Both the position numbers and the translations under genes were made by a program. Positions 8,260 through 16,720 of a stretch of DNA of 32,434 bases are shown here, piece after piece. The stretch's first letter is position 1. Each line of letters starts with the position of its first letter. The DNA is taken from assembly GCA_031265965.1 (NCBI GenBank), contig JAISBX010000044.1:1-32434 (forward strand), written 5' to 3'. The stretch is from Oscillospiraceae bacterium. Lineage in GTDB: Bacteria > Bacillota_A > Clostridia > Oscillospirales > Oscillospiraceae. The notes beneath the pieces are model-generated. The model saw only the letters and a program-made list of their open reading frames with translations, made no database searches and was not told the DNA's origin.

Positions 8260-8633
8260 GGCGTCATCACCGTCATTGCTATCGGCATCTGCACCTGTAT
8301 CACGCCGCCGTACGCGCACATGAGCTTAGAGGTGTTGTTGAGCGCAGGCTTATTGCCTATGAGCACCGTCGGGCAGCCGGGCACCCACGGCGCCACGGTC
8401 AGGGGCACGCACGGCATGGGCGTGAGTACGCCCAGCGCCGCCGCCGTCGCCGCCGCCACCATGGGGTTCGCTATGCTGTTGCACATGCCGAATGTTGGAA
8501 CCTTGTTGTCCATTATCGTCGCCGCGAGCTGATTGCAGATCATCACATTCTGCTGCGAGCTCACAAGCAGCGGGGACGGCACAACACCAAACGGGCACTG
8601 GCAAATCGCCGTCATCACCGTCGCGTTAGCCAT
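8256..8633 (-). CDS. PAAR-like spike tip protein (DUF4280)
   Basis: This 125-aa cysteine-containing protein starts at an ATG with a clean GGAGG 8 nt upstream. It has the DUF4280 pattern: MANATVMTAICQCPFG at the start, repeated small hydrophobic beta strands, TPMPCVPLTVAPWVPGCP in the middle, and the conserved end ALNNTSKLMCAYGG followed by a final strand. Known: PAAR and PAAR-like proteins sharpen the VgrG/gp5 spike and bind metal through Cys/His. Here four or more conserved Cys residues are visible. It overlaps the preceding gene by 8 bp and the ATPase by 4 bp. It corresponds in role to Afp10, though Afp10 itself is larger. No toxin extension is attached, so the tip is a plain cap. Confidence 0.92.
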   Translation of the reverse strand: MANATVMTAICQCPFGVVPSPLLVSSQQNVMICNQLAATIMDNKVPTFGMCNSIANPMVAAATAAALGVLTPMPCVPLTVAPWVPGCPTVLIGNKPALNNTSKLMCAYGGVIQVQMPIAMTVMTP

Positions 8634-9192
8634 ATATCGAACCTCCGAAAGCCAGTTTAAGCGTCTCGCCGCGCGTGTGCGGCTTTGTCAACGGCAGTGA
8701 AAACGTCAGCTCGCCGCCGCGCATATACTCGGCGGTACAAAACTCGGCGCCCTCTCCCTCTCCGAACAGAAACGTCGCCGGCATATCCGCCGCCCCCCCG
8801 GTGTGGACAAGCACCTGCATATCTCCTACGGCGCTGCTCTCCTGCGCCAACCGCAGCGACACGCCGCCGTCAGGCACAAAATACTCCGCTCCGTCCGCCG
8901 TGACGCCCGTACCTCCGCCCGAACGCGCCCTCGGCATAAGTCCGACGACGCGCGTAATATACCCCGTTTCCGGAACGTCCTGCGCGAACGCGGCCGTCTC
9001 ATATCTCCCGCCCCGCAGTTCGACCTCATATCCGCCCGGTTCAAGCCCTGTGAACACCATATATCCGCCGTCCCTGAACTGCGGCCTTACCGCCTCTCCG
9101 TTCACCAGCGCGCGCACACTGTTCGCCGTCAGCGCGCGCCCCGTCAAGCAGTCGCGCAAACAGAGCACGAGCGAGCATCTATGTACTATCAT
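8626..9192 (-). CDS. Small beta-rich protein of unknown role between DUF4255 and the tip gene
   Basis: This 188-aa protein starts at an ATG overlapping the DUF4255 stop (ATGA). The first ~70 residues resemble a carboxypeptidase-regulatory or transthyretin-like beta sandwich: LRDCLTGRALTANSVRALVNG, then GGYMVFTGLEPGGYEVELRG. This pattern of small domains describes how a ligand or trait is displayed and is common in structural proteins. The second half is a further beta-rich region ending FGGSIYG. There is no signal peptide and no catalytic motif. Placed between the tail terminator and the PAAR-like tip, and overlapping both, it is most likely a structural accessory. I cannot assign it to a named eCIS component; a spike-associated or cap-associated role is inference. 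Confidence 0.72.
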   Translation of the reverse strand: MIVHRCSLVLCLRDCLTGRALTANSVRALVNGEAVRPQFRDGGYMVFTGLEPGGYEVELRGGRYETAAFAQDVPETGYITRVVGLMPRARSGGGTGVTADGAEYFVPDGGVSLRLAQESSAVGDMQVLVHTGGAADMPATFLFGEGEGAEFCTAEYMRGGELTFSLPLTKPHTRGETLKLAFGGSIYG

Positions 9193-9773
9193 GGCCCCTC
9201 CCGCGTCTTGACGTCCGTGCCGATGATAACCTCGCCGACGCGTGCGACCCTGCGCTCACGTCTGGACGCTATCGCTATGCCATCCATCTTGCAGACGACG
9301 GACAGCTTATAGTTTATGGAGCTGCTGTTCCATATCTTCAATATCTGCTCGTGAGTCAGGCGCTGCAGCGACAGCCGCGGCAACTCCCCCGCGTCGCGCA
9401 GCGACTCGGTCACGTACTCCGGGGGGATCGATGGGTTATCCAGCAGCGCCTGAGTCGCCGCGCCTATCAGTCGGTACTGGTCCGCCTCCCTCATGTGTTC
9501 CGGCGCTTTCGAGTGCGCCGTTATAAGGTAGTAGAGCCCGAAATATGTCGGGTTTACGCGCTGTACGCCGGGCGACGCGTTGTAATAGCCCGCCTGCGTG
9601 CTGTTCACGTCCAATTCGACGTGGAACAGGAACACCGTGAGCTGATTATTCTTACTGTCAAGCGGCGAGCACAGCCCTATCTGCTCGGGATCCGCCACCG
9701 GCTCCGGAGACATATAGCTCCGCAGCAGCCGAACAAGCGACTCTCCCGCCTCAACAAACGCCGTATAATCCAT
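9189..9773 (-). CDS. DUF4255 tail terminator/cap protein (Afp16/Pvc16-like)
   Basis: This 194-aa protein matches the DUF4255 (Pvc16 N-terminal) pattern. It opens with a helix carrying the L-V-R-L-L-R-S pattern, then QLTVFLFHVELD and NASPGVQRVNP, then the hallmark LYYLITAHSK, and READQYRLIGAATQALLDNP followed by SLQRLTHEQILKIWNS. Known: Afp16/Pvc16 caps the distal end of the tube and sheath and sets particle length with the tape measure. The length is close to the short forms of the family. The ATG follows a GGGGGCGG-type site. It sits directly downstream of the M23 gene and overlaps the next gene by 4 bp, which places the terminator late in the operon, as in other eCIS loci. Confidence 0.92.
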   Translation of the reverse strand: MDYTAFVEAGESLVRLLRSYMSPEPVADPEQIGLCSPLDSKNNQLTVFLFHVELDVNSTQAGYYNASPGVQRVNPTYFGLYYLITAHSKAPEHMREADQYRLIGAATQALLDNPSIPPEYVTESLRDAGELPRLSLQRLTHEQILKIWNSSSINYKLSVVCKMDGIAIASRRERRVARVGEVIIGTDVKTREGP

Positions 9774-9790
9774 GTTTACGTCCGCCCCCT

Positions 9791-12475
9791 TTATGCAAAG
9801 TACGCCGGGTCGATGTACTGTCCGTCTCTCATCACCTCAAAGTGGAGATGCGGTCCGGTCGAGTAGCCGGTGTTGCCCGACTTCGCTATCACGTCGCCCG
9901 CCGCGACGGTCTGACCCGCGCTGACAAACAGCTCGTCGCAGTGCGCGTACCGCGTAACGAAGCCGTCTCCCGCTATCACGACGCTTCTGCCGTAGCCCCC
10001 CTCGTCGTAGGACGCGGAGCGCACGACGCCGCCGTGCGCCGCGAGCACCGCCGTACCCGTGGGCACGCCGATGTCCACGCCGTTGTGAAACACGTTGTTC
10101 CCGCTTATGGGATGTATGCGCCAGCCGAAGCCGCTCGTGATCAAGTGCTTCCACTCGAATCCGAGCGGACCCCATAAATTCGCGCTGCGTCCGCCCGTCT
10201 GTATGAGAAGCTTGAAGCGCATGTCATACCCCGCGTCCATAAGCACGGGCGATACGTCCACCTCCGGCGGCAATACGTCCGGCGCCCCGCCCTCCGCTTC
10301 AGCTTCCGCCTGAGCCTTTGCCGCCTCCTCGGCTCTCGCCAGCGCGGTGACGGCGAGAGCGGCCTCGAACTCGTCGTTGAACCAGCCGTACCGCTCCGAT
10401 ATCCAACCGCCGCACATAAGGTTGAGCTCCGCCGTCATGCGCGTATACCCGCACAGGCCGCTGTACACCGCCTCGTACGCCCCCAGCGCGGCTATGACGG
10501 AGCTGTCGAGCTCGTACTCGTCCGCCGCGCCCGTGAGGTAACGCGTCTTGGTGTCCTCGAGCGCGTCCAGCGCCTTGTTGTACGCGCTGCGCAAAAGCGA
10601 CAGGTTCTGTCTGGCGACGGAGAGGTCGAGCGTTTTCATCTTGAAATCCGCGTCGGTGCTGTCCTCGTCGAGTCTCGCCGACATGGCGGCGAGATCGAAA
10701 TCCGCCGGATTAACGTCTATCAGTATCGCCGCCGCGTCATACCGCGTGACGTCCTCGCCCGTCAGCGCCTTCACCGCGAGAAACGCCCTCTCCGCCTCCA
10801 GCGTACACACATTCATCTGCCCCTGCAACCTGCCTATATCGGCGTCTATCTCGTCGAGCAGCTTCTGGCCCGCCTCCCCTGTCATCGCCGCTTCGGCGGC
10901 CTTCTCGCGGTCGCGTCTGCGCAGCGCCGCCTGCTTGGAGTAGACGTCGAATTTCGCCTTGTTCTCGGCATATGACGCCACAGCCGCGACAGTCTCGCCC
11001 AGCGACTGCATATCAAGCGTATTCGCCCTTAATATCTTCGCTGGATCCTCGAGCGTCTCGTCCGCCTCTCCGCCCGCGGTTATCGGCTCCTCCTTATCCG
11101 GCAATGACTCCAGCGCATCGGCGATCGCGGCCGCGTCCTCCGCTCCTCCGGCTTCCCCGGATCCGCCGGGCTCCCCGGTGCCCACGCCGCCCGCGTTTTG
11201 TCCGCTGTCCGGCGCGTCTCCCTCCTCAAAATACATAGAACCCGTCTGCCCCGCAGCGAGCGAACGCGCGCGCCCCTCGCTCTTCATTACACCCACAACG
11301 GCCGGCTCCGACTCGTCCGTCCGCAGCGAGCACATGAGCGTGATCCCGCTCTCCTGCGCCTCTATCGTGAATCTTCCGTCCGATACGCGCTCATAAAGCG
11401 GCGAGTCAAAGAACATCCTGCGCGCCGTGCGGACGTCTAGCCCGCCGAACTGCGCTAGGTCTATCCCGTCGCCTGAAAACACCCCGGCGAATAACTGGTC
11501 GCCCGAGTCCATGTCGTACATCGTGCCGTACCCCATAGGCGCTTCCCCGCCGAACGCGCCCTTGTACGCGAGCTTGCCGGACACGTAGAGCGTGCCGTCG
11601 CCCTGAAGCGCCCCGTCCCGGAACTCGCCGTCGATATAGCTCTCGGCCGCCGTGTAATACTTGCCCGCGCCGTTATACAGCCCGTCCGAAAATTCGCCGT
11701 TGTAGAGCATGGAGCCGTTCTCCCGCAACTGCCTCCCCGAGCCGCTGTACACGCCCGCCTCAAAGCCGCCGTCATAGCGCAACGAACCGTTCGGGTAGTA
11801 CTCCCTGCCCGTCCCGCTGTATACGCCGGACTCGAACCCACCGTCGAATTTGAGTGACTTATCAGGGTAATACTCCTTGCCGGCTCCGCTTCGCAGCCCG
11901 TCCGCGAATCCGCCCTCGTACAACAGAGCTCCGTCCGAGTAGAGCGCGCCGGCGCCGGAATAGACAAACCCGCCGAAGCCCCCCTCGTAGACGAGCCCGC
12001 CGTCCTCTCCGTAGACCTTCGCGTCCTGTATCACCTCTCCGCCGTCCAGACGCGTCCTCGCCCACGGGCGCTCCAGCTCGCTGTCATAGTACACGACGAC
12101 CCTTCCCGTGTACTCCGCCAGACGCGCGTCGTCCTGCCATATCTTCAAGGTGAAAAACCGGCTCACGGCGAACGGATACGCCACATACCACGTAAATACG
12201 CCAAGAAGTATTACTATTATAACAATTGCGGCTATGAGGGATTTCGCTATGTACAGGCGCTTCGTCTCAAAATAGTCCTCGCGCTTTGACGGCTTTTTCG
12301 CCGCAAGCGTGACCGCTCCCACGGCCTTGGGCAAAGCCTTTGCGGCATAGCGCGACGCGCTCCCCAACCTGCGTATCCGGGCTATTACGCCCATCAGCCG
12401 CCTCGTGAAGAACGCCCTGATAGTTCTGAATATTATCCCGAGCGAGTTCAGAAACACATCAAATACGCTATGCAC
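9791..12475 (-). CDS. Membrane-anchored MORN-repeat protein with C-terminal M23 peptidase domain
   Basis: This 894-aa protein starts at a GTG with ACAGGAGG 6 nt upstream; longer starts lack a site and overlap the previous gene. It has a basic cytoplasmic leader (~1-76), one membrane helix (~77-103), and seven or eight MORN-type repeats (~150-335; units such as YDGGFEAGVYSGSGR). A low-complexity Gly/Ala/Glu linker (~375-440) and a long helical region (~470-755) follow. The C-terminal M23 domain is ~781-894. Its zinc ligands and catalytic residues are present: H797 and D801 in FHNGVDIG, H845 in YAHC, and H876/H878 in GPHLHFEV. Known: M23 enzymes cut peptidoglycan cross-bridges. Inferred: it opens or binds the cell wall where the particle docks or leaves. 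MORN repeats often bind lipid or protein. The mixture of MORN and M23 inside an eCIS operon is unusual. Confidence 0.9.
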   Translation of the reverse strand: MHSVFDVFLNSLGIIFRTIRAFFTRRLMGVIARIRRLGSASRYAAKALPKAVGAVTLAAKKPSKREDYFETKRLYIAKSLIAAIVIIVILLGVFTWYVAYPFAVSRFFTLKIWQDDARLAEYTGRVVVYYDSELERPWARTRLDGGEVIQDAKVYGEDGGLVYEGGFGGFVYSGAGALYSDGALLYEGGFADGLRSGAGKEYYPDKSLKFDGGFESGVYSGTGREYYPNGSLRYDGGFEAGVYSGSGRQLRENGSMLYNGEFSDGLYNGAGKYYTAAESYIDGEFRDGALQGDGTLYVSGKLAYKGAFGGEAPMGYGTMYDMDSGDQLFAGVFSGDGIDLAQFGGLDVRTARRMFFDSPLYERVSDGRFTIEAQESGITLMCSLRTDESEPAVVGVMKSEGRARSLAAGQTGSMYFEEGDAPDSGQNAGGVGTGEPGGSGEAGGAEDAAAIADALESLPDKEEPITAGGEADETLEDPAKILRANTLDMQSLGETVAAVASYAENKAKFDVYSKQAALRRRDREKAAEAAMTGEAGQKLLDEIDADIGRLQGQMNVCTLEAERAFLAVKALTGEDVTRYDAAAILIDVNPADFDLAAMSARLDEDSTDADFKMKTLDLSVARQNLSLLRSAYNKALDALEDTKTRYLTGAADEYELDSSVIAALGAYEAVYSGLCGYTRMTAELNLMCGGWISERYGWFNDEFEAALAVTALARAEEAAKAQAEAEAEGGAPDVLPPEVDVSPVLMDAGYDMRFKLLIQTGGRSANLWGPLGFEWKHLITSGFGWRIHPISGNNVFHNGVDIGVPTGTAVLAAHGGVVRSASYDEGGYGRSVVIAGDGFVTRYAHCDELFVSAGQTVAAGDVIAKSGNTGYSTGPHLHFEVMRDGQYIDPAYFA

Positions 12476-12488
12476 TCTAAACCTCCTG

Positions 12489-12728
12489 TCAAAAAAAGAC
12501 TGTGTACGCCATATACCCCGCGACGACAAGCGCCGCCAGAGCGCATACCGCTTTTATCACCCGCGCCCTAATGCGTGGATAGTACCACGGCGCTATTTTC
12601 GCGCGCTGGACTGGCAGCCGCCGCAAATATCCCCCGGCGTACGCGCTTCTCGGCGCCTCCGCGCGCGCGTCCCGCACGCCCGCGTATGCGCTTCGGATCG
12701 TTTCGAGCAGTATTTCTCCGGCGTCCAT
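12489..12728 (-). CDS. Small single-pass membrane protein, unknown
   Basis: This 79-aa protein starts at the ATG at 12728, chosen because GGGGGA lies 9 nt upstream. An ATG at 12755 in the same frame overlaps the cyclase-like stop as ATGA and would give 88 aa. The N-terminal half is helical (DAGEILLETIRSAYAGVRDA), the middle is basic and aromatic (KIAPWYYPRIRARVIK), and the C-terminal ~20 residues form a membrane helix (AVCALAALVVAGYMAYTVFF), as in a tail-anchored protein. It sits between two membrane proteins, 13 bp before the MORN/M23 start. It may be a subunit of the same envelope complex; the family is not recognised. Confidence 0.7.
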   Translation of the reverse strand: MDAGEILLETIRSAYAGVRDARAEAPRSAYAGGYLRRLPVQRAKIAPWYYPRIRARVIKAVCALAALVVAGYMAYTVFF

Positions 12729-12751
12729 GCGCGCGGTCCCCCTTGAAAGTC

Positions 12752-14155
12752 TCATCTTATCGCGAACTCGGCGTCCGGCGGCTCAATTTCAAACTTGTCG
12801 GACTGGTAGAGATAGTACCTGTTCGCCCCGTCGCCGGGGCACTGCCGCACTATATTCAAAAACAGCCGCTTTGCCTGCGCGTATCCGCCGCCGTAGAACG
12901 TCAGCAGCGCCTCGTTGAACTCGCGCTGAAGCCGCTGCTTTTCCTTGCGCAGGTCGTACTCGTCGCCGTCGAATATTTCGCAAACGCGCGCGCGTTTCCC
13001 CGCGCTCTCGCACTTGCCTATATAGCGTATGCTGTAGCCCTCAGTCAGGTTTGCCACAGTCTCCGAGCACAGTATCCCCGCCTCGAGCAGCTTCGCCGCC
13101 CTGACAAGATCCTGCGCGCCCAGCAGCGCCTCGGACACTATGGTCGGCGTTATCCTGCGCTCGTCCCCCACGACGCCCAGCATCACCCTGCCCGCGTCTA
13201 TTCCGATCCGCAGCGCCCCGTAGTTGAGCTCCGACAGCATTATCTGCCTGATGGCGACGGACACGCTGACAGCCGGCGGCGCGCTCTCGAAAACCGCCTC
13301 GAAGCCGTCGTGCGTGAAATGGAACACCGTGCCGCCGCTCTCTCCGACGAGCTTCATTATACGCCCGGTAACCGCGTTTATCTTCCTGAACACTTCCGCC
13401 GCCGCCGCGTCGTCCCCGTGCTCCGTTACTATGTGGAACCGCACCGAGATGACGGCCATCGTGCGCGAGGCTGTCATCTCTCGGTCTATCCTCTCGACTG
13501 AATCGCAGCCCATCAGCGCAAGAAAATGCTCCGGAATGAAACGCAGGTAGCTGTCCCTTCTGCCGTGTATTACCTCGTGATGGCCGACCACATCGCCCGT
13601 CAGCGCATTCACGGCGAGCGACAGCGCGTGCAGCTCGTCTCCAGTGTTGACCTGTGAAGGCGAGTATCGCCCGTTCACCGTCAGCTCGTCGATCGAGCGC
13701 AATATCTTCCCGACGTTCCTTACGATAGAGACGACTACCGCTATAGCAACGGCCGCCGCCGCCCCGTACGCCCCGTACATCGCCGCGAGCACGCGCGTCC
13801 CCAGCTCGGGCGGCGCCGGCGGGAGCGCCCGCGCCACGGCCGCGCGGTATATCACGTTTACGGCAATATACATCGTGAGCGCCAGCAGGAGCGGCGTACT
13901 GATAAATATCGGGAACTTCTTTTTATTCCTGTAGCACACGGCGTAGTACACCGTGTACGACAGCACGGCGTCGCCCGCCAGCAGCCCCAGTATTTTGAGC
14001 GCATCCGCAAACGGGAACCTCGCGTCCCCCGCACCTGTTGATCCCGCCACCCGTGACGCCACGTCCGCTATATATGTCCCGCAAGCTATATACACGGCCG
14101 CCGCGATGGTCAGAAAAAACAGCAGATATACGGATATTTTAACGGAACGGCTCAA
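12752..14155 (-). CDS. Four-helix membrane protein with degenerate class III nucleotide cyclase domain
   Basis: This 467-aa protein starts at a TTG (14155) that overlaps the previous stop as TTGA, with GGGAGG 8 nt upstream; a longer open frame to the right lies inside the previous gene. It has four membrane helices (~5-28, 52-75, 82-105, 120-147), then a HAMP-like linker (~150-190), then a class III cyclase homology domain (~200-396), introduced by RFIPEHFLALMG. The core IGIDAGRVMLGVVG is clear. Of the two metal-binding Asp residues, the first (usual F-A-D-I) is replaced by SVRF, so Arg stands at the Asp place, while the second (THDGFEAVF) remains. The later V-N-x-A-x-R signature is also lost. 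A TPR-like C-terminus (~408-445) follows. Known: intact relatives make cAMP or cGMP. Inferred: this one is a sensor without cyclase activity. Confidence 0.85.
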   Translation of the reverse strand: MSRSVKISVYLLFFLTIAAAVYIACGTYIADVASRVAGSTGAGDARFPFADALKILGLLAGDAVLSYTVYYAVCYRNKKKFPIFISTPLLLALTMYIAVNVIYRAAVARALPPAPPELGTRVLAAMYGAYGAAAAVAIAVVVSIVRNVGKILRSIDELTVNGRYSPSQVNTGDELHALSLAVNALTGDVVGHHEVIHGRRDSYLRFIPEHFLALMGCDSVERIDREMTASRTMAVISVRFHIVTEHGDDAAAAEVFRKINAVTGRIMKLVGESGGTVFHFTHDGFEAVFESAPPAVSVSVAIRQIMLSELNYGALRIGIDAGRVMLGVVGDERRITPTIVSEALLGAQDLVRAAKLLEAGILCSETVANLTEGYSIRYIGKCESAGKRARVCEIFDGDEYDLRKEKQRLQREFNEALLTFYGGGYAQAKRLFLNIVRQCPGDGANRYYLYQSDKFEIEPPDAEFAIR

Positions 14156-14886
14156 ATCGGCTTCCTCCCTTTTCGCGAGAACAGGTTTTTTACACGGCGC
14201 TTTGCCACGGCAGCCGCGCGCCCGACCGCGCTTCGCGAATAAAAATCCTCGTATTCCGCCTCTATCTCGCCGCGCGCGCTCAGCCACGCGGAATACAGCT
14301 TCGCCATCGACTCGAATTCCCCGGCGCCAAGCCGTTCCAGAAAACGGAGCTCCGCCGCCGCCGACCGCGCGTGCGGAAGCAGTATTTTGTACAATTGATC
14401 TCCCAGCAGCAGCAGAAGCTCGCGTCCGCTCGCGCCGTCCAGGGGCGGCGCCGCGTAGTTCACCGCCACGTTCCTCTCGGCCTGCCTGACGACGAGGTTG
14501 AAGCTCATGATAGCGGCGCACGCCATCTCGTGCGGCAGAAGCGCCAGCGGCAGCGCGGCGTCCACGAGACGCCCGGCGTACTCAAGGCGGTCTCGCCAGC
14601 CGACCTCCGCGCCCTTATAGAACACGTCGTCAAACCGCGCGCCCTCCTCGACGCGGAACACGCTTATGAGCGCGCCCTCCCATATGAACATCTCCACAAA
14701 CGCCCCGCACCCGTCCATCCCCAGAAAGACCTCGTCGTACCTGTATCGGACCTCTCCGGCGTAGACGTTGAGCAGATATTCGCTCTTGCTGCGCTCCGTT
14801 ATTCTCACGGCGTACAGCGCGGCGTACCCCTCCTGCGCCATAAAAACGCGCGTGACCTTGTATTTTGCCTTTATTACAGGGATCAT
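14152..14886 (-). CDS. Unknown protein with possible degenerate kinase-like fold
   Basis: This 244-aa soluble protein starts at an ATG 11 bp after the previous stop. Its N-terminus (YKVTRVFMAQEGYAALYAVR) has the rhythm of a protein-kinase N-lobe, with a Gly-containing turn where a G-loop would be, followed by a strand (SEYLLNVY). A hinge-like stretch (FVEMFIWEGALISVFRV) and a C-lobe-like helix (RLEYAGRLVDAALPLALLP) follow. No clear catalytic Lys, HRD or DFG motif is visible, so if it is a kinase fold it is a pseudokinase. The C-terminus is helical and basic (AAVAKRRVKNLFSRKGRK), which suggests membrane or nucleic-acid contact. It lies just before the membrane cyclase-like gene and overlaps it by 4 bp. 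The fold call is an inference from pattern only. Confidence 0.75.
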   Translation of the reverse strand: MIPVIKAKYKVTRVFMAQEGYAALYAVRITERSKSEYLLNVYAGEVRYRYDEVFLGMDGCGAFVEMFIWEGALISVFRVEEGARFDDVFYKGAEVGWRDRLEYAGRLVDAALPLALLPHEMACAAIMSFNLVVRQAERNVAVNYAAPPLDGASGRELLLLLGDQLYKILLPHARSAAAELRFLERLGAGEFESMAKLYSAWLSARGEIEAEYEDFYSRSAVGRAAAVAKRRVKNLFSRKGRKPI

Positions 14887-14897
14887 ATCCGGCCGCG

Positions 14898-16667
14898 CTA
14901 TTCTACTATGACGAACGCGCTCGCCGCGACGTTCTCATCTGCCCTGCACCGCGCGGTGACCTCATACGTCCCCCGCGACTCCGGCGCCTGATACACTCCG
15001 TTCTCGTCGACGCTTCCGCAGCCGTCCCCCTTGACCGACCATATGACGGCCTTGTCGGCGCCACCTCCGACGTTCGCCTCCAACTGCAGCTTCTCGCGCC
15101 TGCCCACCCTCGCGATCTCGGGCGTTATCGCCACGCTGATCTGCGGCTCGTCTATGAGTGGGCGCGTATCCCTGTCGGGCTTATCGGCAAAATAGTGTAC
15201 CCGCAGCGAATTGCCTTCCACCGTGTCGTGGGTCCACACGCCGACTCGCATCGTGCCGCGCTCGGGGTATATCACCGCGGCGGCCTCCGCCCACGGCGGA
15301 TTCACCTCCGAGTTCTTCGCGCGGAATACGTCCGCGTTGCCGAATATCATCGCGGTCCCGCCGGCTCCGCCCATGAACTCTATCGCCAGCCTGACGTTAA
15401 CGTTGCCCGGCCCGAGCCCGTGCGCTATCTCGTCGCTGTAATACTTGGAATTGACCTTTATGCCTCCCGGCATCGCCACGTCTACATAGCCGTGGCTCGT
15501 GCGGTAGTCGTAATTCTCAGGCTTAGGCAGCGAGAATTCCAAATGGAGGCTGCCGCCGTCCGATATCGCCCTTACCGCGGGGCTCTGCCAGTATTCCAGC
15601 GTCTTGACGGACGTCGTCACATCCGTCAAGGCGCCGCCGTCTCCGGCGTCCCCGTCGCGTTCGCCGCGCCGCAGATACTGTCCGAACGGCAGGTCCGTCA
15701 CCGCGCCGAGAAATATCCTGTTGGATATGCCGACGAGCTCCAGCTTCGCCAGATATATCGGCATATCGCCGCCCGAGGCGTGGTCGTCCAGCGAGTCGCT
15801 TATCCGCACATATTCCTCGTACCTCTCGGGCGTCCCGCAGACGTACACGCCTACGTCGGGCTGTAGGAAATTCTTGTACGCCCTGCTCCCTATCTCCACG
15901 TTGAGCTCAACGCCCGACGGGAAGAACTGCGCCGCCATATCGGACATGTCCCTGACGGTGTACTTGAATTTTACCTCCGCCACGTTTCGCGCAGAATTCG
16001 CCGCCTGAGCGTACTCAGTGACGATCCGCCCGCCTCCGTTGTCGATAAACCCATTGTCCCACTCGAGCGTGAAACGCACGGGCAGCGTCTTGTCGCTCTT
16101 CACTACGAGCGCCGTCAGCTCGGCGCTGCCACCCGCCTGTACGGCCTCGGGCGTACACAGCACGATCGTCAGCTCCTCCGAGGCGTAGAGCACGCTGACG
16201 TTCCCCGCGCCCTGCGCCTTCAGCAGCGCGACGTAGTCCGGCGGGTCTGGCGAGAGCCACAGTCTGTATGTCTCGCGGACGCGGTTGCACTCGCGGCTGT
16301 CGGAGCTGCTGCCCGCCGCGTTCACCGGCTCCTCCTGAGACTCGTCGTACCCGAGGCACAGATAAGCGTCGTCGTGCCCCGCCAGCTCGCCGTACCCCTC
16401 GAGCATCTCCAGGCGGCGGATCAACGCCTTATCCACAACGATCTCTCGCCCCAGATAGTCGAGCGCCATGCCGCTCTCTACCGTCAGCGTGGCGTCGTCG
16501 CTCGCGCTGACCCCGAGTCCGCACACGACCCCGGCGCCAACGATCAACCGGTTGAGCAGCCGCCGCTTGAGCTCATTGTAGTCCTGCTCCGTATTGAAGT
16601 CGCGGACCGTCAGCAGCTTGCCGTAAAAATACCGGTTGCGCTCTATCGGTGAATATTTGAACTCCAT
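14898..16667 (-). CDS. eCIS fibre/baseplate-associated protein with C-terminal Ig-like domain
   Basis: This 589-aa protein starts at the ATG at 16667, where GAAGGGA lies about 10 nt upstream; an ATG at 16679 is also in frame but sits right on that site. The N-terminus carries a conserved eCIS-linked pattern: ERNRYFYGKLLTVRDF, EQDYNELKRRLLNRL and GAGVVCGLGV. As I recall it, this pattern is found in many eCIS loci in proteins near the baseplate. Residues ~300-490 are beta-rich and look like a carbohydrate-binding or fibre domain. The C-terminal ~85 residues resemble a bacterial Ig-like (Big) domain (EKLQLEANVGGGADKAVIWS, then GTYEVTARC). Role inferred: surface contact at the baseplate periphery. 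It follows the gpI-like gene after 53 bp. Confidence 0.82.
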   Translation of the reverse strand: MEFKYSPIERNRYFYGKLLTVRDFNTEQDYNELKRRLLNRLIVGAGVVCGLGVSASDDATLTVESGMALDYLGREIVVDKALIRRLEMLEGYGELAGHDDAYLCLGYDESQEEPVNAAGSSSDSRECNRVRETYRLWLSPDPPDYVALLKAQGAGNVSVLYASEELTIVLCTPEAVQAGGSAELTALVVKSDKTLPVRFTLEWDNGFIDNGGGRIVTEYAQAANSARNVAEVKFKYTVRDMSDMAAQFFPSGVELNVEIGSRAYKNFLQPDVGVYVCGTPERYEEYVRISDSLDDHASGGDMPIYLAKLELVGISNRIFLGAVTDLPFGQYLRRGERDGDAGDGGALTDVTTSVKTLEYWQSPAVRAISDGGSLHLEFSLPKPENYDYRTSHGYVDVAMPGGIKVNSKYYSDEIAHGLGPGNVNVRLAIEFMGGAGGTAMIFGNADVFRAKNSEVNPPWAEAAAVIYPERGTMRVGVWTHDTVEGNSLRVHYFADKPDRDTRPLIDEPQISVAITPEIARVGRREKLQLEANVGGGADKAVIWSVKGDGCGSVDENGVYQAPESRGTYEVTARCRADENVAASAFVIVE

Positions 16668-16720
16668 ATATATGACCATTCCCTTCGCCGCGCTTGTGGC
16701 TCAAAATAACTGTGAAAATG

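Noticed and set aside
7386..8660. 424-residue plus-strand open frame opposite the AAA+ and PAAR genes
   Set aside because: It is Pro/Arg/Ser-rich without domains and lies fully antisense to well-supported genes.
9791..12529. Longer start of the MORN/M23 gene at 12529
   Set aside because: It would overlap the small membrane protein and has no ribosome binding site; the GTG at 12475 has ACAGGAGG in the right place.
12752..14521. Long cyclase frame starting at 14521
   Set aside because: The extra N-terminal part lies inside the 244-aa gene, is a low-complexity Arg/Gly/Ala shadow, and a TTG at 14155 with GGGAGG fits far better.
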